NCBI GenBank assembly: GCA_016870595.1 | Contig: VGBI01000015.1 | Location: 1-38,138 of the forward strand | DNA from: Actinomycetota bacterium | GTDB lineage: Bacteria; Actinomycetota; Acidimicrobiia; IMCC26256; PALSA-555 | DNA length: 38,138 bases | Direction of reading: 5' to 3' | Part shown: piece by piece, positions 9,890 to 17,308 of the stretch | Layout: each line of letters begins with the position of its first letter | How positions within the stretch are numbered: the first letter of the stretch is position 1 | Position numbers and translations under genes: made by a program | Notes under the pieces: model-generated | What the model was told of the DNA's origin: nothing | Database searches by the model: none | What the model saw: the letters and a program-made list of their open reading frames with translations, nothing else

Positions 9890-9919
9890 TTGCGGTTCGC
9901 GCCGGGCGACTCGTAGACT
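9890..9919 (+). promoter_or_regulatory. Candidate rpmH promoter
   Basis: On the plus strand TTGCGG (9890-9895) and TAGACT (9914-9919) are separated by 18 bp. This lies back to back with the dnaA promoter in the 306-bp gap 9685-9990. The rest of that gap is GC-rich with no other recognisable feature. Confidence 0.6.
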
Positions 9920-9990
9920 CCGGCGGTTCGGCGCCGCTTCCCCCACCCCTCGGGGAAGGGTCCGTCGAGGCAGCCCAGGAGGCCCGTTCC

Positions 9991-10125
9991 GTGAAGCGCA
10001 CGTTCCAGCCCAACAACCGTAAGCGCAAGAAGAAGCACGGGTTCCGGCACCGCATGCGGACCCGGGCCGGCCAGGCGGTGCTCAAGTCCCGCCGGAGCCG
10101 GGGCCGGAAGCGGCTGTCGGCCTGA
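9991..10125 (+). CDS. rpmH: 50S ribosomal protein bL34
   Basis: bL34 is a 44-residue, strongly basic protein of the large subunit. The sequence begins [20 protein letters not shown] and continues with [24 protein letters not shown], the standard L34 pattern throughout. The start is GTG with a textbook AGGAGG at 9977-9982, 8 nt upstream. It is the first gene of the rpmH-rnpA-yidD-yidC-jag-rsmG unit, divergent from dnaA. Its TGA overlaps the probable CTG start of rnpA. Confidence 0.97.
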   Translation: MKRTFQPNNRKRKKKHGFRHRMRTRAGQAVLKSRRSRGRKRLSA

Positions 10126-10448
10126 TCTGGCGAATCCGAGACCGTGGGACCTTCGAGGCCCTGGACCGGGCCCCGGCCCGGACGGCCGGCCCGGTCCGGC
10201 TGCGCACCGTGCCCGTCGCGCCCGGACCGCCGCGGGTGGCGTACGCCGTGGGCCGCCCGGTGGGAAACGCCGTCGCGCGCAACCGTCTCCGCCGTCGGCT
10301 CCGGGCGGCCGTGGCTGCTCAGGCCGAGGGGCTCCGCCCCGACACCGCCTACCTGCTGTCGGCCGGGCCCCGGGCAGCGGCCATGAGCGCCGCCCAGCTC
10401 GCCGAGGCGGTGGCCCGGCTCCTCGCCGGTGCCGGGACCGACCGGTGA
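10122..10448 (+). CDS. rnpA: Ribonuclease P protein component, probable CTG start
   Basis: RnpA is the basic protein cofactor of RNase P, which matures tRNA 5' ends. The conserved core [21 protein letters not shown] matches the RnpA signature (GNAV.RN..RR.LR). The N-terminal strand [13 protein letters not shown], with its conserved Phe in the tRNA-leader cleft, is encoded upstream of the first GTG in frame (10209). No ATG, GTG or TTG exists between the in-frame stop at 10020-10022 and 10209. The only plausible start that keeps the N-terminus is CTG at 10122, which overlaps the rpmH stop as CTGA, the same coupling pattern as other pairs here. This gives 108 residues, near the family norm. A GTG start at 10209 would give 79 residues and lose the cleft. 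Confidence 0.85.
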   Translation: MIWRIRDRGTFEALDRAPARTAGPVRLRTVPVAPGPPRVAYAVGRPVGNAVARNRLRRRLRAAVAAQAEGLRPDTAYLLSAGPRAAAMSAAQLAEAVARLLAGAGTDR

Positions 10449-10732
10449 ACGCGCCCCGACCGGGCCCCGTGGCTCGGACCCTGGCCCTGCCGGTGCGGGC
10501 CTGGCGCCTGCTGAGCCGGTACCTGCCTCCCCACTGCCGGTTCCACCCCTCCTGCTCGGCCTACGCGCTCGAGGCCCTCGAGCGGCACGGGGCGGTGCGG
10601 GGCTCCTGGCTGACCGCCCGGCGGGTCGGCCGCTGCCATCCGTGGCACCCCGGCGGGATCGACCCCGTCCCGGAACCGAACGTACGTTCGTACCCTGCCC
10701 CGGTCGGGGCCCGTCCGAGTGAAGGCGCCTGA
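10445..10732 (+). CDS. yidD: Membrane protein insertion efficiency factor YidD
   Basis: This 95-residue protein has the YidD signature: a leading amphipathic helix ([18 protein letters not shown]), [19 protein letters not shown] with two cysteines (about residues 31-49), and [15 protein letters not shown] with the third. YidD assists YidC/Sec insertion at the inner face of the membrane. The GTG start overlaps the rnpA stop as GTGA, and its own stop overlaps the yidC ATG as TGATG, so rnpA, yidD and yidC are tightly coupled. Confidence 0.95.
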   Translation: MNAPRPGPVARTLALPVRAWRLLSRYLPPHCRFHPSCSAYALEALERHGAVRGSWLTARRVGRCHPWHPGGIDPVPEPNVRSYPAPVGARPSEGA

Positions 10733-11886
10733 TGTCCATCTTCAACCCGATTCTCGACGCGATCGGCTGGTTGCTGTCGATCTTCTACGGGGTGGTGCCC
10801 AACCTCGGCGTCTCGATCATCCTGTTGACCTTCACGATCATGGGACTGCTGTACCCGCTGACCGCCAAGCAGGCGCGCTCGATGATCCGGATGCAGATGG
10901 TGCAGCCCGAGATCAAGCGCATCCAGGCCAAGTACAAGAACGACCGCGCGGCGCTCAACGAAGAGATGATGAAGTTCTACCAGGAGAACAAAATCAACCC
11001 GCTGGCGGGTTGTCTTCCCCTCCTGGTCCAGATGCCGATCTTCTTCGCGTTGTTCCGCGTGTTGCAGAACCCGTACAAGTACGTGCCCGAGTCGTCGTCG
11101 CTCTTCAAGGCCCTGTGCACCGTGCCGAAGGGTCCCGACGCCGGCGTGCTGGCCACGGTCGACCAGTGCTCGAGGGGCGGTGCGTACGGGTCGCAACTGC
11201 CCGTGCCCAAGCAGTTCCTCGGGATGAACCTGTCGTTCTCCGCCCCCGATCAGCTCACCACCTGGGCGAGCGTCCTCGGATTCGCCCTCGTCGCCCTGGT
11301 GATGCTCTCCGGGTACCTGCAGTCGCGCCAGGCCCAGAAGCGCACGCCGGCCATCAACAAGCAGATGGCCCTCGTCACCAAGATCTTGCCGGTCTTCTTC
11401 GGGTTCATCTCGCTGAACTTCCCGTCGGGTCTCGTGCTCTACTTCTTCGTGAGCAACCTCTGGCGGCTCGGCCAGCAGGAGGTCATCTTCCGGAGCATCG
11501 GCACGGCGGCCAACCCGAAGCACAAGTCGCTGACCGGATCGAAGTCGGCTGCCGTCGTGGAGGCCGAGAGCCGGGAGCGGTCCGACGAAGGGGCGAGCGA
11601 CGCCACCCCGGTGCCGGCCAAGGCCAAGAAGGCTCCCGCCCCCCGGGCCACCCGCCCGGCCCCGTCCGGCAAGCCGATGATCGCCCCCACGGGCGGCGGC
11701 GGCCTGCGGGGGCTGTTCCGACCCCCGCCCCCACCGGGGGCGGGCGCAACGGTGCGCCCGGCGACCCCGCCGGCGCGCAAGCAGAGCACCCGGTCGACGC
11801 GATCCAGCCGGACCGCGACGCCGACCCCGGCCGAGCGGCCGGGGCAGGCGGGACGCCGGGTCTCGAAGAAGAAGAAGAAGCGCTGA
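10732..11886 (+). CDS. yidC: Membrane protein insertase YidC (Oxa1 family)
   Basis: YidC inserts and folds membrane proteins, alone or with SecYEG. The 384-residue product is the short actinobacterial form without the large periplasmic domain of proteobacteria. Hydrophobic segments lie around residues 25-45, 95-115 (LAGCLPLLVQMPIFFALF), 180-198 and 218-245. A conserved Arg-containing cytoplasmic loop lies near residues 45-85 (KQARSMIRMQMVQPEIKRIQ). From about residue 270 the tail is disordered, rich in Pro, Ala and Arg, and ends KKKKKR, a basic tail of the type that contacts ribosomes. It is followed 9 bp later by jag, its usual partner. Confidence 0.96.
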   Translation: MSIFNPILDAIGWLLSIFYGVVPNLGVSIILLTFTIMGLLYPLTAKQARSMIRMQMVQPEIKRIQAKYKNDRAALNEEMMKFYQENKINPLAGCLPLLVQMPIFFALFRVLQNPYKYVPESSSLFKALCTVPKGPDAGVLATVDQCSRGGAYGSQLPVPKQFLGMNLSFSAPDQLTTWASVLGFALVALVMLSGYLQSRQAQKRTPAINKQMALVTKILPVFFGFISLNFPSGLVLYFFVSNLWRLGQQEVIFRSIGTAANPKHKSLTGSKSAAVVEAESRERSDEGASDATPVPAKAKKAPAPRATRPAPSGKPMIAPTGGGGLRGLFRPPPPPGAGATVRPATPPARKQSTRSTRSSRTATPTPAERPGQAGRRVSKKKKKR

Positions 11887-11895
11887 GGCAGACAC

Positions 11896-12861
11896 ATGGA
11901 ATGGGTGGAGACCACTGGTCGGACCGTGGCCGCGGCCCTCGACGCCGCGCTCGACGAGCTCGGGGTCGATGAGGACGAGGTCGAGTACAGCGTGATCGAG
12001 GAGCCCCGCAGCGGGCTGTTCGGTCGGATCGGCGCCCATCCGGCGCGGATCCGGGCGCGGATCCGACCGATCTCCCGGGAGAAGCCCGGGGATCGGGGCC
12101 CCCGGCGGGGCTCGGGCGGCCGCGGCGGCCGGGGTTCGCGCTCGGACGGCGGCGCTCGCAAGAGTGGCGGCGACCGGAAGGCCGGTGGCGAAGGCAAGGG
12201 CGGCGGCAAGGCCGGCGGTGCGGGCATGGGCGGCGACCGCGGTCGCGAGGAGTCGGCGGCCGAGTCGGGAGCCACGGAGGGACCGAGGACCGGCGCCGCC
12301 GGATCGTCGGAAGGTGGGGCCGGAAACCGCCGGCGAGGGAGCCGGGGTGGCCGAGGGCCGCGCCCGCAGCAGGAGGAGACAGCGATGACCGAGACCACCG
12401 AGATCCCGATCGGGGAGCAGGCCGACGCGGCCGACGAGTTCATGCGGGGCCTGGTGGGCGCCTTCGCCCTGCCCGGTGATGTGGCCGTCCGCATCGAGGA
12501 GGACACGGTCCTCGTCGATGTCGACGGACCCGACCTCGGCATCCTGGTGGGCCCGAAGGGCGCGACCCTGCGGGCGATCGAGGACCTCCTGCGGACCGTG
12601 GTGCAGCGCCGGACCGACGGTCAGGGCGCCCGGATCCACCTCGACGTCGCTGGCTACCAGGCCAAGCGCCGGGCCGCCCTGGCCCGGTTCGCGGAGGATC
12701 TCGCCGGCCGGGTCCGCGACAGCGGCGAGGAGCTCTCGCTCGAGCCGATGTCGGCCGCCGACCGCAAGGTCGTCCACGACACCGTGGCCGGGATTCCCGG
12801 AGTCGGGACCACCTCGGAGGGCGAGGAGCCGAGGCGGCGCGTGGTGCTGCGCCCCGAGTGA
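11896..12861 (+). CDS. jag: Jag/KhpB RNA-binding protein (Jag_N, KH, R3H)
   Basis: This 321-residue protein has a Jag_N domain (about residues 1-58, with GLFGRIGAHPARIRARI), a linker of about 100 residues made of Gly, Arg and Lys (RGSGGRGGRGS and similar), a KH domain (about 190-255) with the GxxG loop GPKG, and an R3H domain (about 280-321) with RKVVH. KhpB proteins bind RNA and affect cell division and envelope synthesis in Gram-positives; the yidC-jag-rsmG order is conserved. The linker resembles an RGG-type disordered RNA-binding region. An internal ATG at 12385 (Met164) has its own strong AGGAGGA at 12371-12377 and could give a 158-residue KH-R3H form. The GTG of rsmG overlaps the stop. 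Confidence 0.93.
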   Translation: MEWVETTGRTVAAALDAALDELGVDEDEVEYSVIEEPRSGLFGRIGAHPARIRARIRPISREKPGDRGPRRGSGGRGGRGSRSDGGARKSGGDRKAGGEGKGGGKAGGAGMGGDRGREESAAESGATEGPRTGAAGSSEGGAGNRRRGSRGGRGPRPQQEETAMTETTEIPIGEQADAADEFMRGLVGAFALPGDVAVRIEEDTVLVDVDGPDLGILVGPKGATLRAIEDLLRTVVQRRTDGQGARIHLDVAGYQAKRRAALARFAEDLAGRVRDSGEELSLEPMSAADRKVVHDTVAGIPGVGTTSEGEEPRRRVVLRPE

Positions 12862-13487
12862 GCCCGGCCCTGGCCTCGGCCGACGACCTGGAGCGCGTCC
12901 TCACCGAGGCGCGGTCGCTCGGGTTCCTCGGCCCGGGGCCCGTCCCACCGCAGATCGATCACGCCCGGGGGTTCGCGTCGATGCCGACGCGAACCCCCGA
13001 GTCGTTCCTGGACCTGGGCTCAGGGGGTGGCCTCCCCGGGCTCGTGCTCGCCGTGACCTGGCCGGACGCGACCGGAGTGCTGCTCGACGCCATGCGTCGG
13101 CGGGTCGACTTCCTGGAGCAGGCCTGCGGATCACTCGGTCTGGCCGGTCGGATCTCGGTCGTGTGCGAGCGGGCCGAGGTGGCGGCCCACGATGCCGCCC
13201 TGCGGGAGCGCTTCGATCTGGTGACCGCCCGATCGTTCGGACGCCCGGCGGCGACGGCGGAGTGCGCCGCCGGCTTCCTCCGGCCCGGCGGCGAGCTGGT
13301 GGTGAGCGAACCCCCCGAGGACGTCGGGGACCGGTGGCCGGCCGAGCCCCTCGCCGGGCTCGGGCTCGAGGTCCATCGAGCCGCCTCGGCGGGCACCCGC
13401 TTCGTGCTGCTGCGCCGCAGCGGTCCGGTGGGCACCGGGATTCCCCGGCGGACCGGGGTGCCCGAGAAGCGGCCCCGCTGGCGCTGA
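12858..13487 (+). CDS. rsmG: 16S rRNA (guanine527-N7)-methyltransferase RsmG
   Basis: RsmG (GidB) methylates G527 of 16S rRNA with SAM; loss gives low-level streptomycin resistance in other species. The 209-residue product has the SAM motif FLDLGSGGGLPGLVLAV (about residues 50-66), an acidic strand end LLDAMRRRVDFLEQ (about 75-88), the ERAE segment and DLVTARSFGRPA (about 120-131). The C-terminus GIPRRTGVPEKRPRW fits the usual RsmG end. The GTG start overlaps the jag stop (GTGA). This is the last gene of the rpmH operon before the parS region. Confidence 0.95.
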   Translation: MSPALASADDLERVLTEARSLGFLGPGPVPPQIDHARGFASMPTRTPESFLDLGSGGGLPGLVLAVTWPDATGVLLDAMRRRVDFLEQACGSLGLAGRISVVCERAEVAAHDAALRERFDLVTARSFGRPAATAECAAGFLRPGGELVVSEPPEDVGDRWPAEPLAGLGLEVHRAASAGTRFVLLRRSGPVGTGIPRRTGVPEKRPRWR

Positions 13488-13505
13488 TTCCGTACCCCCT
13501 CCGTT

Positions 13506-13590
13506 GTTCCACGTGGAACGCCGGGGAGATGTGAGGCCGAGGGTTCCACGTGGAACCTCGGGGTCCCCACGGGCTGGTTCCACGTGGAAC
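13506..13590. repeat. parS: Three parS centromere sites
   Basis: The perfect 14-bp palindrome gttccacgtggaac occurs three times: 13506-13519, 13543-13556 and 13577-13590, with start-to-start spacing of 37 and 34 bp. It differs from the widespread GTTTCACGTGAAAC by one symmetric T-to-C change in each arm. The copies lie in the 241-bp gap between rsmG and parA, where ParB would nucleate and spread. I did not notice other copies of this 14-mer in the window. Confidence 0.93.
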
Positions 13591-13689
13591 CACCCCGCCA
13601 TCCCTGCCGGCAGCCCCAATCCGGGGCCTGCGGCTTGACGGGTTCGGGGTTCGGCGGCGGGAGTCCGCCCGCACCCGGCACTCACGACG

Positions 13690-13695
13690 TATCCT
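13690..13695 (+). promoter_or_regulatory. Candidate -10 element of parA
   Basis: TATCCT lies 33 bp before the parA TTG start. No good -35 is present at 16-18 bp upstream. A TTGACG at 13635-13640 is too far away to pair with it. The parS sites lie 100-185 bp upstream. Confidence 0.4.
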
Positions 13696-13728
13696 GGCGA
13701 CGTCATCACCGCCGCCCGGGGAGGAACG

Positions 13729-14826
13729 TTGCTGAAGAAAGGTCGTGGCCTGGGGCGTGCGCAGCGCCCGGGCCGAGCGCCCGAGTCGGCGCCGCCGCCG
13801 CCCGCCGCCGGATCCGTTCCCGAGGAACCGGACGCGCCGCCGCCCGTGCTGACAGCGCCCCCGGCCTCTGCTCCGGCCCCTACCCCGGCCCCCGCCCCGG
13901 CCTCTGCCCCGACGCAACCTGTGGCCGGGGCGCCGGCCGAGGAGCCGATCGGGGAGGCCGACCTGGAGGACGCCGTGGCGCCGGCCGCGCCGGCGCTCGA
14001 GACCGACAAGCTGCCCGACGCCCCGGATCGCCCGGCGCCGCCGATGGTCCTGCCCCGGGTGGTGGCGATCGCCAACCAGAAGGGCGGGGTCGGCAAGACC
14101 ACCACGACGGTCAACCTCGGCGCCGCGCTGGCCGAGTTGGGGTTCCGGGTGCTCATCGTGGACCTCGACCCCCAGGGCAACGCCTCGAGCGGCCTCGGGA
14201 TCGTCTCCCGGGACGTCGAGCGCTCGGTCTACGACGTCCTGCTCGCCGACGTGCCGCTCGAGGACGTGGTCGAGTCGACCAGCCTGAAGAACCTCTTCGT
14301 GGCCCCGGCGACCATCGACCTGGCCGGTGCCGAGATCGAGCTGGTGCCGGCCATGAGCCGCGAGATGCGCCTGCGCCGGGCGATCGACGCGGTCCGGCCC
14401 GACTACGACCTCGTGATCATCGACTGCCCGCCGTCGCTCGGGCTGCTCACCGTCAACGGGCTGGCGGCCGCCGACGACGTGATCGTCCCGGTGCAGTGCG
14501 AGTACTACGCGCTGGAGGGCGTGGCCGCGCTGTGGCGGAACATCGGCCTGATCCAGACCAACCTCAATCCGGGGCTCGACCTGCGGGGCATCGTCCTCAC
14601 CATGTACGACGCCCGGACCAAGCTCGCCGACCGGGTGATCGCCGAGGTGCGCGACTACTTCGGCGAGAAGGTCTACGAGACCGTGATCCCGCGGACCGTG
14701 CGACTGAGCGAGGCCCCGAGCCACGGGCAGTCCATCATCACGTTCGATTCCACGTCGCGGGGGGCGCAGGCCTACCGCGACCTCGCCAAGGAGGTCAGCC
14801 GTGGCGCGACCCGACAGCCTGGGTAG
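13729..14826 (+). CDS. parA: Chromosome-partitioning ATPase ParA with long N-terminal extension
   Basis: ParA is a deviant-Walker ATPase that moves ParB-parS complexes. The ATPase starts near residue 107 (LPRVVAIANQ) and has KGGVGKTTTT at 118-127, DLDPQGNASSGLG, DYDLVIIDCPPSLG and the C-terminal RLSEAPSHGQSI. Residues 1-105 are a disordered Pro/Ala-rich extension (APAPTPAPAPASAPTQ) that starts MLKKGRGLGRAQ. The start is TTG at 13729 with GGAGG 5-6 nt upstream. An ATG at 14043 would remove the extension but has no ribosome-binding site. The 3' end overlaps parB by 26 nt. Confidence 0.95.
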   Translation: MLKKGRGLGRAQRPGRAPESAPPPPAAGSVPEEPDAPPPVLTAPPASAPAPTPAPAPASAPTQPVAGAPAEEPIGEADLEDAVAPAAPALETDKLPDAPDRPAPPMVLPRVVAIANQKGGVGKTTTTVNLGAALAELGFRVLIVDLDPQGNASSGLGIVSRDVERSVYDVLLADVPLEDVVESTSLKNLFVAPATIDLAGAEIELVPAMSREMRLRRAIDAVRPDYDLVIIDCPPSLGLLTVNGLAAADDVIVPVQCEYYALEGVAALWRNIGLIQTNLNPGLDLRGIVLTMYDARTKLADRVIAEVRDYFGEKVYETVIPRTVRLSEAPSHGQSIITFDSTSRGAQAYRDLAKEVSRGATRQPG

Positions 14827-15703
14827 GGGACTCGATGCGCTCATCCCGGGGGGATCGGTTGCCCCCCGGGCGGCCCGGGGTGGGCCCGCCCTCCTCGAGC
14901 TCGAGGTCACGGCGATCCGGCCCAACCCATACCAGCCGCGCGACCAGTTCGACGAAGCCACCCTCAGCGCGCTCGCCGACAGCATCCGGGCCGTGGGCGT
15001 GCTCCAGCCCGTGCTCGTGCGCCCCGCCGACGGGGGCTACGAGCTCATCGCCGGGGAGCGCCGCTGGCGGGCGGCCCGGCGGGTAGGCCTGGCCCGCATC
15101 CCGGCGCTCGTGCGCGAGACCGACGACGGCGCGGCCCTGGAGCAGGCGCTGGTCGAGAACATCCAGCGCCAGGAGCTCAACCCGCTCGAGGAGGCCGGCG
15201 CCTACCAGCAGCTGATCGACGACTTCGGGCTCACCCACGAGCAGGTGGCACAGAAGGCCGGATGCAGCCGGGCCTCGGTGACCAACACGCTGCGGCTCCT
15301 GAGCCTGCCCCCGTCGATCCAGCGGCTGGTGCGCGACCGCCAGTTGTCGATGGGGCACGCCCGGGCTCTCCTCGGCACGCCCGACCGGGCGTTCCAGGAG
15401 CAACTGGCCAAGCGGATCCCGAAGGAGGACCTGTCGGTCCGGACCGTGGAGCAGCTGGTCCGGGCGCACAACGACGGTCCCGACGAACCCGAGCCCGGAC
15501 CGGACCCCAAGCGGCGGCGCACCCGTCCGGCGGGCATCGCCGAGCTGGAGGAGATGCTCGCCGATCACCTCGAGACCCGGGTCAAGATCGCGATGAACGC
15601 AGGCGGCAAGGGCCGCATCACCGTGGACTTCGCCGGGCTCGAGGACCTCGAGCGGATCTACCGGCGCCTCACCGAGGATCGCGTGGCGGTTCCCGACGCC
15701 TGA
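14801..15703 (+). CDS. parB: Chromosome-partitioning CTPase ParB
   Basis: ParB binds parS, closes as a CTP-dependent clamp and spreads. The 300-residue protein starts MARPDSLGRGLDALIPGG, a typical ParA-interacting N-terminus. The CTP-binding domain has NPYQPR (residues 43-48) and GERRWRAAR (about 86-94), then ENIQRQELNPLEEA. The DNA-binding helix-turn-helix is LTHEQVAQKAGCSRASVTNT, and the C-terminal dimerisation region is about 245-300. The GTG start has GGAGG upstream and lies inside the end of parA, indicating coupling. The parS variant GTTCCACGTGGAAC upstream of parA is its likely target. Confidence 0.96.
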   Translation: MARPDSLGRGLDALIPGGSVAPRAARGGPALLELEVTAIRPNPYQPRDQFDEATLSALADSIRAVGVLQPVLVRPADGGYELIAGERRWRAARRVGLARIPALVRETDDGAALEQALVENIQRQELNPLEEAGAYQQLIDDFGLTHEQVAQKAGCSRASVTNTLRLLSLPPSIQRLVRDRQLSMGHARALLGTPDRAFQEQLAKRIPKEDLSVRTVEQLVRAHNDGPDEPEPGPDPKRRRTRPAGIAELEEMLADHLETRVKIAMNAGGKGRITVDFAGLEDLERIYRRLTEDRVAVPDA

Positions 15704-15714
15704 CCCCCCGCGAC

Positions 15715-15771
15715 GGTTGCACGAGCAACCATCCCGGGGAGCACCCCGGAAATCTGATTGCGGCAGCAATC
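15715..15771. terminator. Three tandem 6-bp hairpins between convergent parB and cwlM-like gene
   Basis: Three consecutive perfect hairpins each have a 6-bp stem and a 4-nt loop: ggttgc-acga-gcaacc (15715-15730), ccgggg-agca-ccccgg (15734-15749) and gattgc-ggca-gcaatc (15756-15771). They fill the 66-bp gap between two convergent stop codons; the third reaches the stop of the minus-strand gene. A bidirectional terminator is likely, although no U-tract follows any of them. Confidence 0.55.
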
Positions 15772-16804
15772 ATCCGGCGGGCGGGGCGCCGCCCCCCGGG
15801 GGATCGTCGCGGGTCGGAGCGTCGCGGGTCGGGCGCTCCCAGGCCTGGCGCACGCCGCGCACCACCGCTCGGGCCACTGCGCCGGACCGGTGCACCACGG
15901 CGGCGAGCGCCGGCGCATCCCCGGACGGGACCAGCTCGCACACCACTGCCGCCATGCGCGTCTCCCGCAGCACGGGGTACGCCGCGCCGACCACCGCGGC
16001 CGACTCGGCGAGCTCGTCCGCGAGCTGCCGGGCCACGGCGTCGGCGACCACGACCCCGGTCTCCGAGCGGAACCCGGTCGTGGCGAAGTGCACGCAGCGC
16101 GGTGCACCGGTCCCGAAGGCCAGGCCGAGGTAAAGGTCGGCGTCGAACCCGTTGGCGGCACGCGCCAACACCGACTCGTCGTCGCCGCTCACGTCGAGCA
16201 CCACCACCGCCCGGGCCAGCGTGAGCCCACGGGCGACGTTGTCGCCGACCACGGCCAGACCCGGCGGCGCCGCCACGAAGATGCGACGCCCCTCGATGCG
16301 GTGGGGACCCCGCCGCAGTGCGTCGCGCTCTCGGGCGGCGGCGACCGAACCGGCGGCCAGCCCACCGACCCGGTCGAGCGCCGCCACTGCGTCGGGCCCG
16401 CAGATGCCGTCGGGGACCAACCCGGCGCTGCGTTGGAACTCCACCAGCGCCCGCTGGGTCTCCGGCCCGAAGAGGCCGTCGACCCGTCGGGCGTCGAACC
16501 CGAGGGTGTTCAGTCGCCGCTGGAGGTCGGCGACGTCGTCGCCCCGCAGGAGCGGCTGACGGAAGTAGAGCAGCCGATCGCCGAGGGAGAACCCACTCTC
16601 GACCAACGAGGACCACGTGTGGCGACCGACGACGCCGTCGACCCGCAGTCCCCGGTCGCGTTGGAAGGCGTACACCGACGCCTCGGTCGCCCCGCCGAAC
16701 ACCCCGGTCGGATCGGCGTCGCAGCGGAACCCGAGCACACCCAACCGGGCCTGCAGGTCCCGGACGCCTTCTCCCCGGCTCCCCCGGGTGAGCGGGTCGG
16801 CCAC
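15770..16804 (-). CDS. cwlM: CwlM-like peptidoglycan-binding pseudo-amidase
   Basis: This 344-residue protein has no signal peptide. Two peptidoglycan-binding_1-type domains (about residues 8-70 and 83-145) contain GEGVRDLQARLGVLGF and DDVADLQRRLNTLGFDARRVDGLFG. An Amidase_3-like domain (about 170-320) has lost its zinc ligands: the DPGHGG position reads APPGLA and the SIHAN position reads GLAFG. PVLRETRMAAVVCE (277-290) matches the usual LR.T.MPAVLVE strand. Domain order, cytoplasmic location and position after trxA match mycobacterial CwlM, which also lacks zinc-binding histidines and regulates MurA and MurJ after phosphorylation by PknB. The C-terminal ERPTRDAPTRDD has threonines that could be phosphorylated. 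A regulatory rather than hydrolytic role is inferred. Confidence 0.85.
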   Translation of the reverse strand: MADPLTRGSRGEGVRDLQARLGVLGFRCDADPTGVFGGATEASVYAFQRDRGLRVDGVVGRHTWSSLVESGFSLGDRLLYFRQPLLRGDDVADLQRRLNTLGFDARRVDGLFGPETQRALVEFQRSAGLVPDGICGPDAVAALDRVGGLAAGSVAAARERDALRRGPHRIEGRRIFVAAPPGLAVVGDNVARGLTLARAVVVLDVSGDDESVLARAANGFDADLYLGLAFGTGAPRCVHFATTGFRSETGVVVADAVARQLADELAESAAVVGAAYPVLRETRMAAVVCELVPSGDAPALAAVVHRSGAVARAVVRGVRQAWERPTRDAPTRDDPPGGGAPPAG

Positions 16805-16838
16805 GACGGTCGATCCTCCGACGGCCCGGGGGCCGTCC

Positions 16839-17177
16839 TCAGCCGACGTACTCGGCGAGTTCCTGGAGGAGCTGGCCCTTGCCCTTGGCCCCCACGAGGC
16901 GCTTGACCTCGGCCGAGGAGTCGCCCGGGGTGAACACGAGCAGCGTGGGGATGCTCATCACGTTGAACCGCTGCGCCGTGGTCGGGTTGTCGTCGACGTT
17001 GACCTTGGCGATCCGGATCTTGCCCGCCTGCTCGGTGGCGATCTCCTCGAGCACCGGGGCGATCATGTGGCACGGTCCGCACCACTCGGCCCAGAAGTCG
17101 ACGAGCACCGGGGTGTCGGCACTGCCGATCGTCTCGTCGAAGGTTGCGTCGGACAGGTCGAGGATGTTCTTCGCCAC
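16839..17177 (-). CDS. trxA: Thioredoxin
   Basis: This is a 112-residue thioredoxin with the active site FWAEWCGPCHMIAPVL (Cys-Gly-Pro-Cys near residues 33-36) and the cis-proline segment MSIPTLLVF. It reduces protein disulfides and is recharged by TrxB, encoded upstream on the same strand. The start is GTG at 17177 (MAKNILDLSDATFDETIG) with AAAGGA about 7 nt upstream. An in-frame extension further upstream crosses the candidate promoter and has no homology. A TACACT -10 box at 17203-17208 suggests an independent promoter in addition to read-through from trxB. Confidence 0.97.
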   Translation of the reverse strand: MAKNILDLSDATFDETIGSADTPVLVDFWAEWCGPCHMIAPVLEEIATEQAGKIRIAKVNVDDNPTTAQRFNVMSIPTLLVFTPGDSSAEVKRLVGAKGKGQLLQELAEYVG

Positions 17178-17202
17178 GGGAGGTCCTTTCTGCGTGGCCG
17201 GG

Positions 17203-17208
17203 AGTGTA
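17203..17208 (-). promoter_or_regulatory. Candidate -10 element of trxA
   Basis: The minus strand reads TACACT, 26 bp upstream of the trxA GTG, giving a predicted leader of about 19 nt. No clear -35 is visible. The 131-bp trxB-trxA gap is otherwise featureless. Confidence 0.45.
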
Positions 17209-17308
17209 CCGAGGGGGAACGGGGCGGGGGGGCCCGCCATTCCTCACGATCGCGCCGGCGCGGTCGGGGAGGGTGTCGGGGGCGGATCGGGTGGTGGAGC
17301 GGCCGGGC

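Noticed and set aside
10209-10448. 79-codon rnpA starting at GTG 10209
   Set aside because: It loses the conserved N-terminal strand of RnpA; the longer CTG-initiated form fits the family better.
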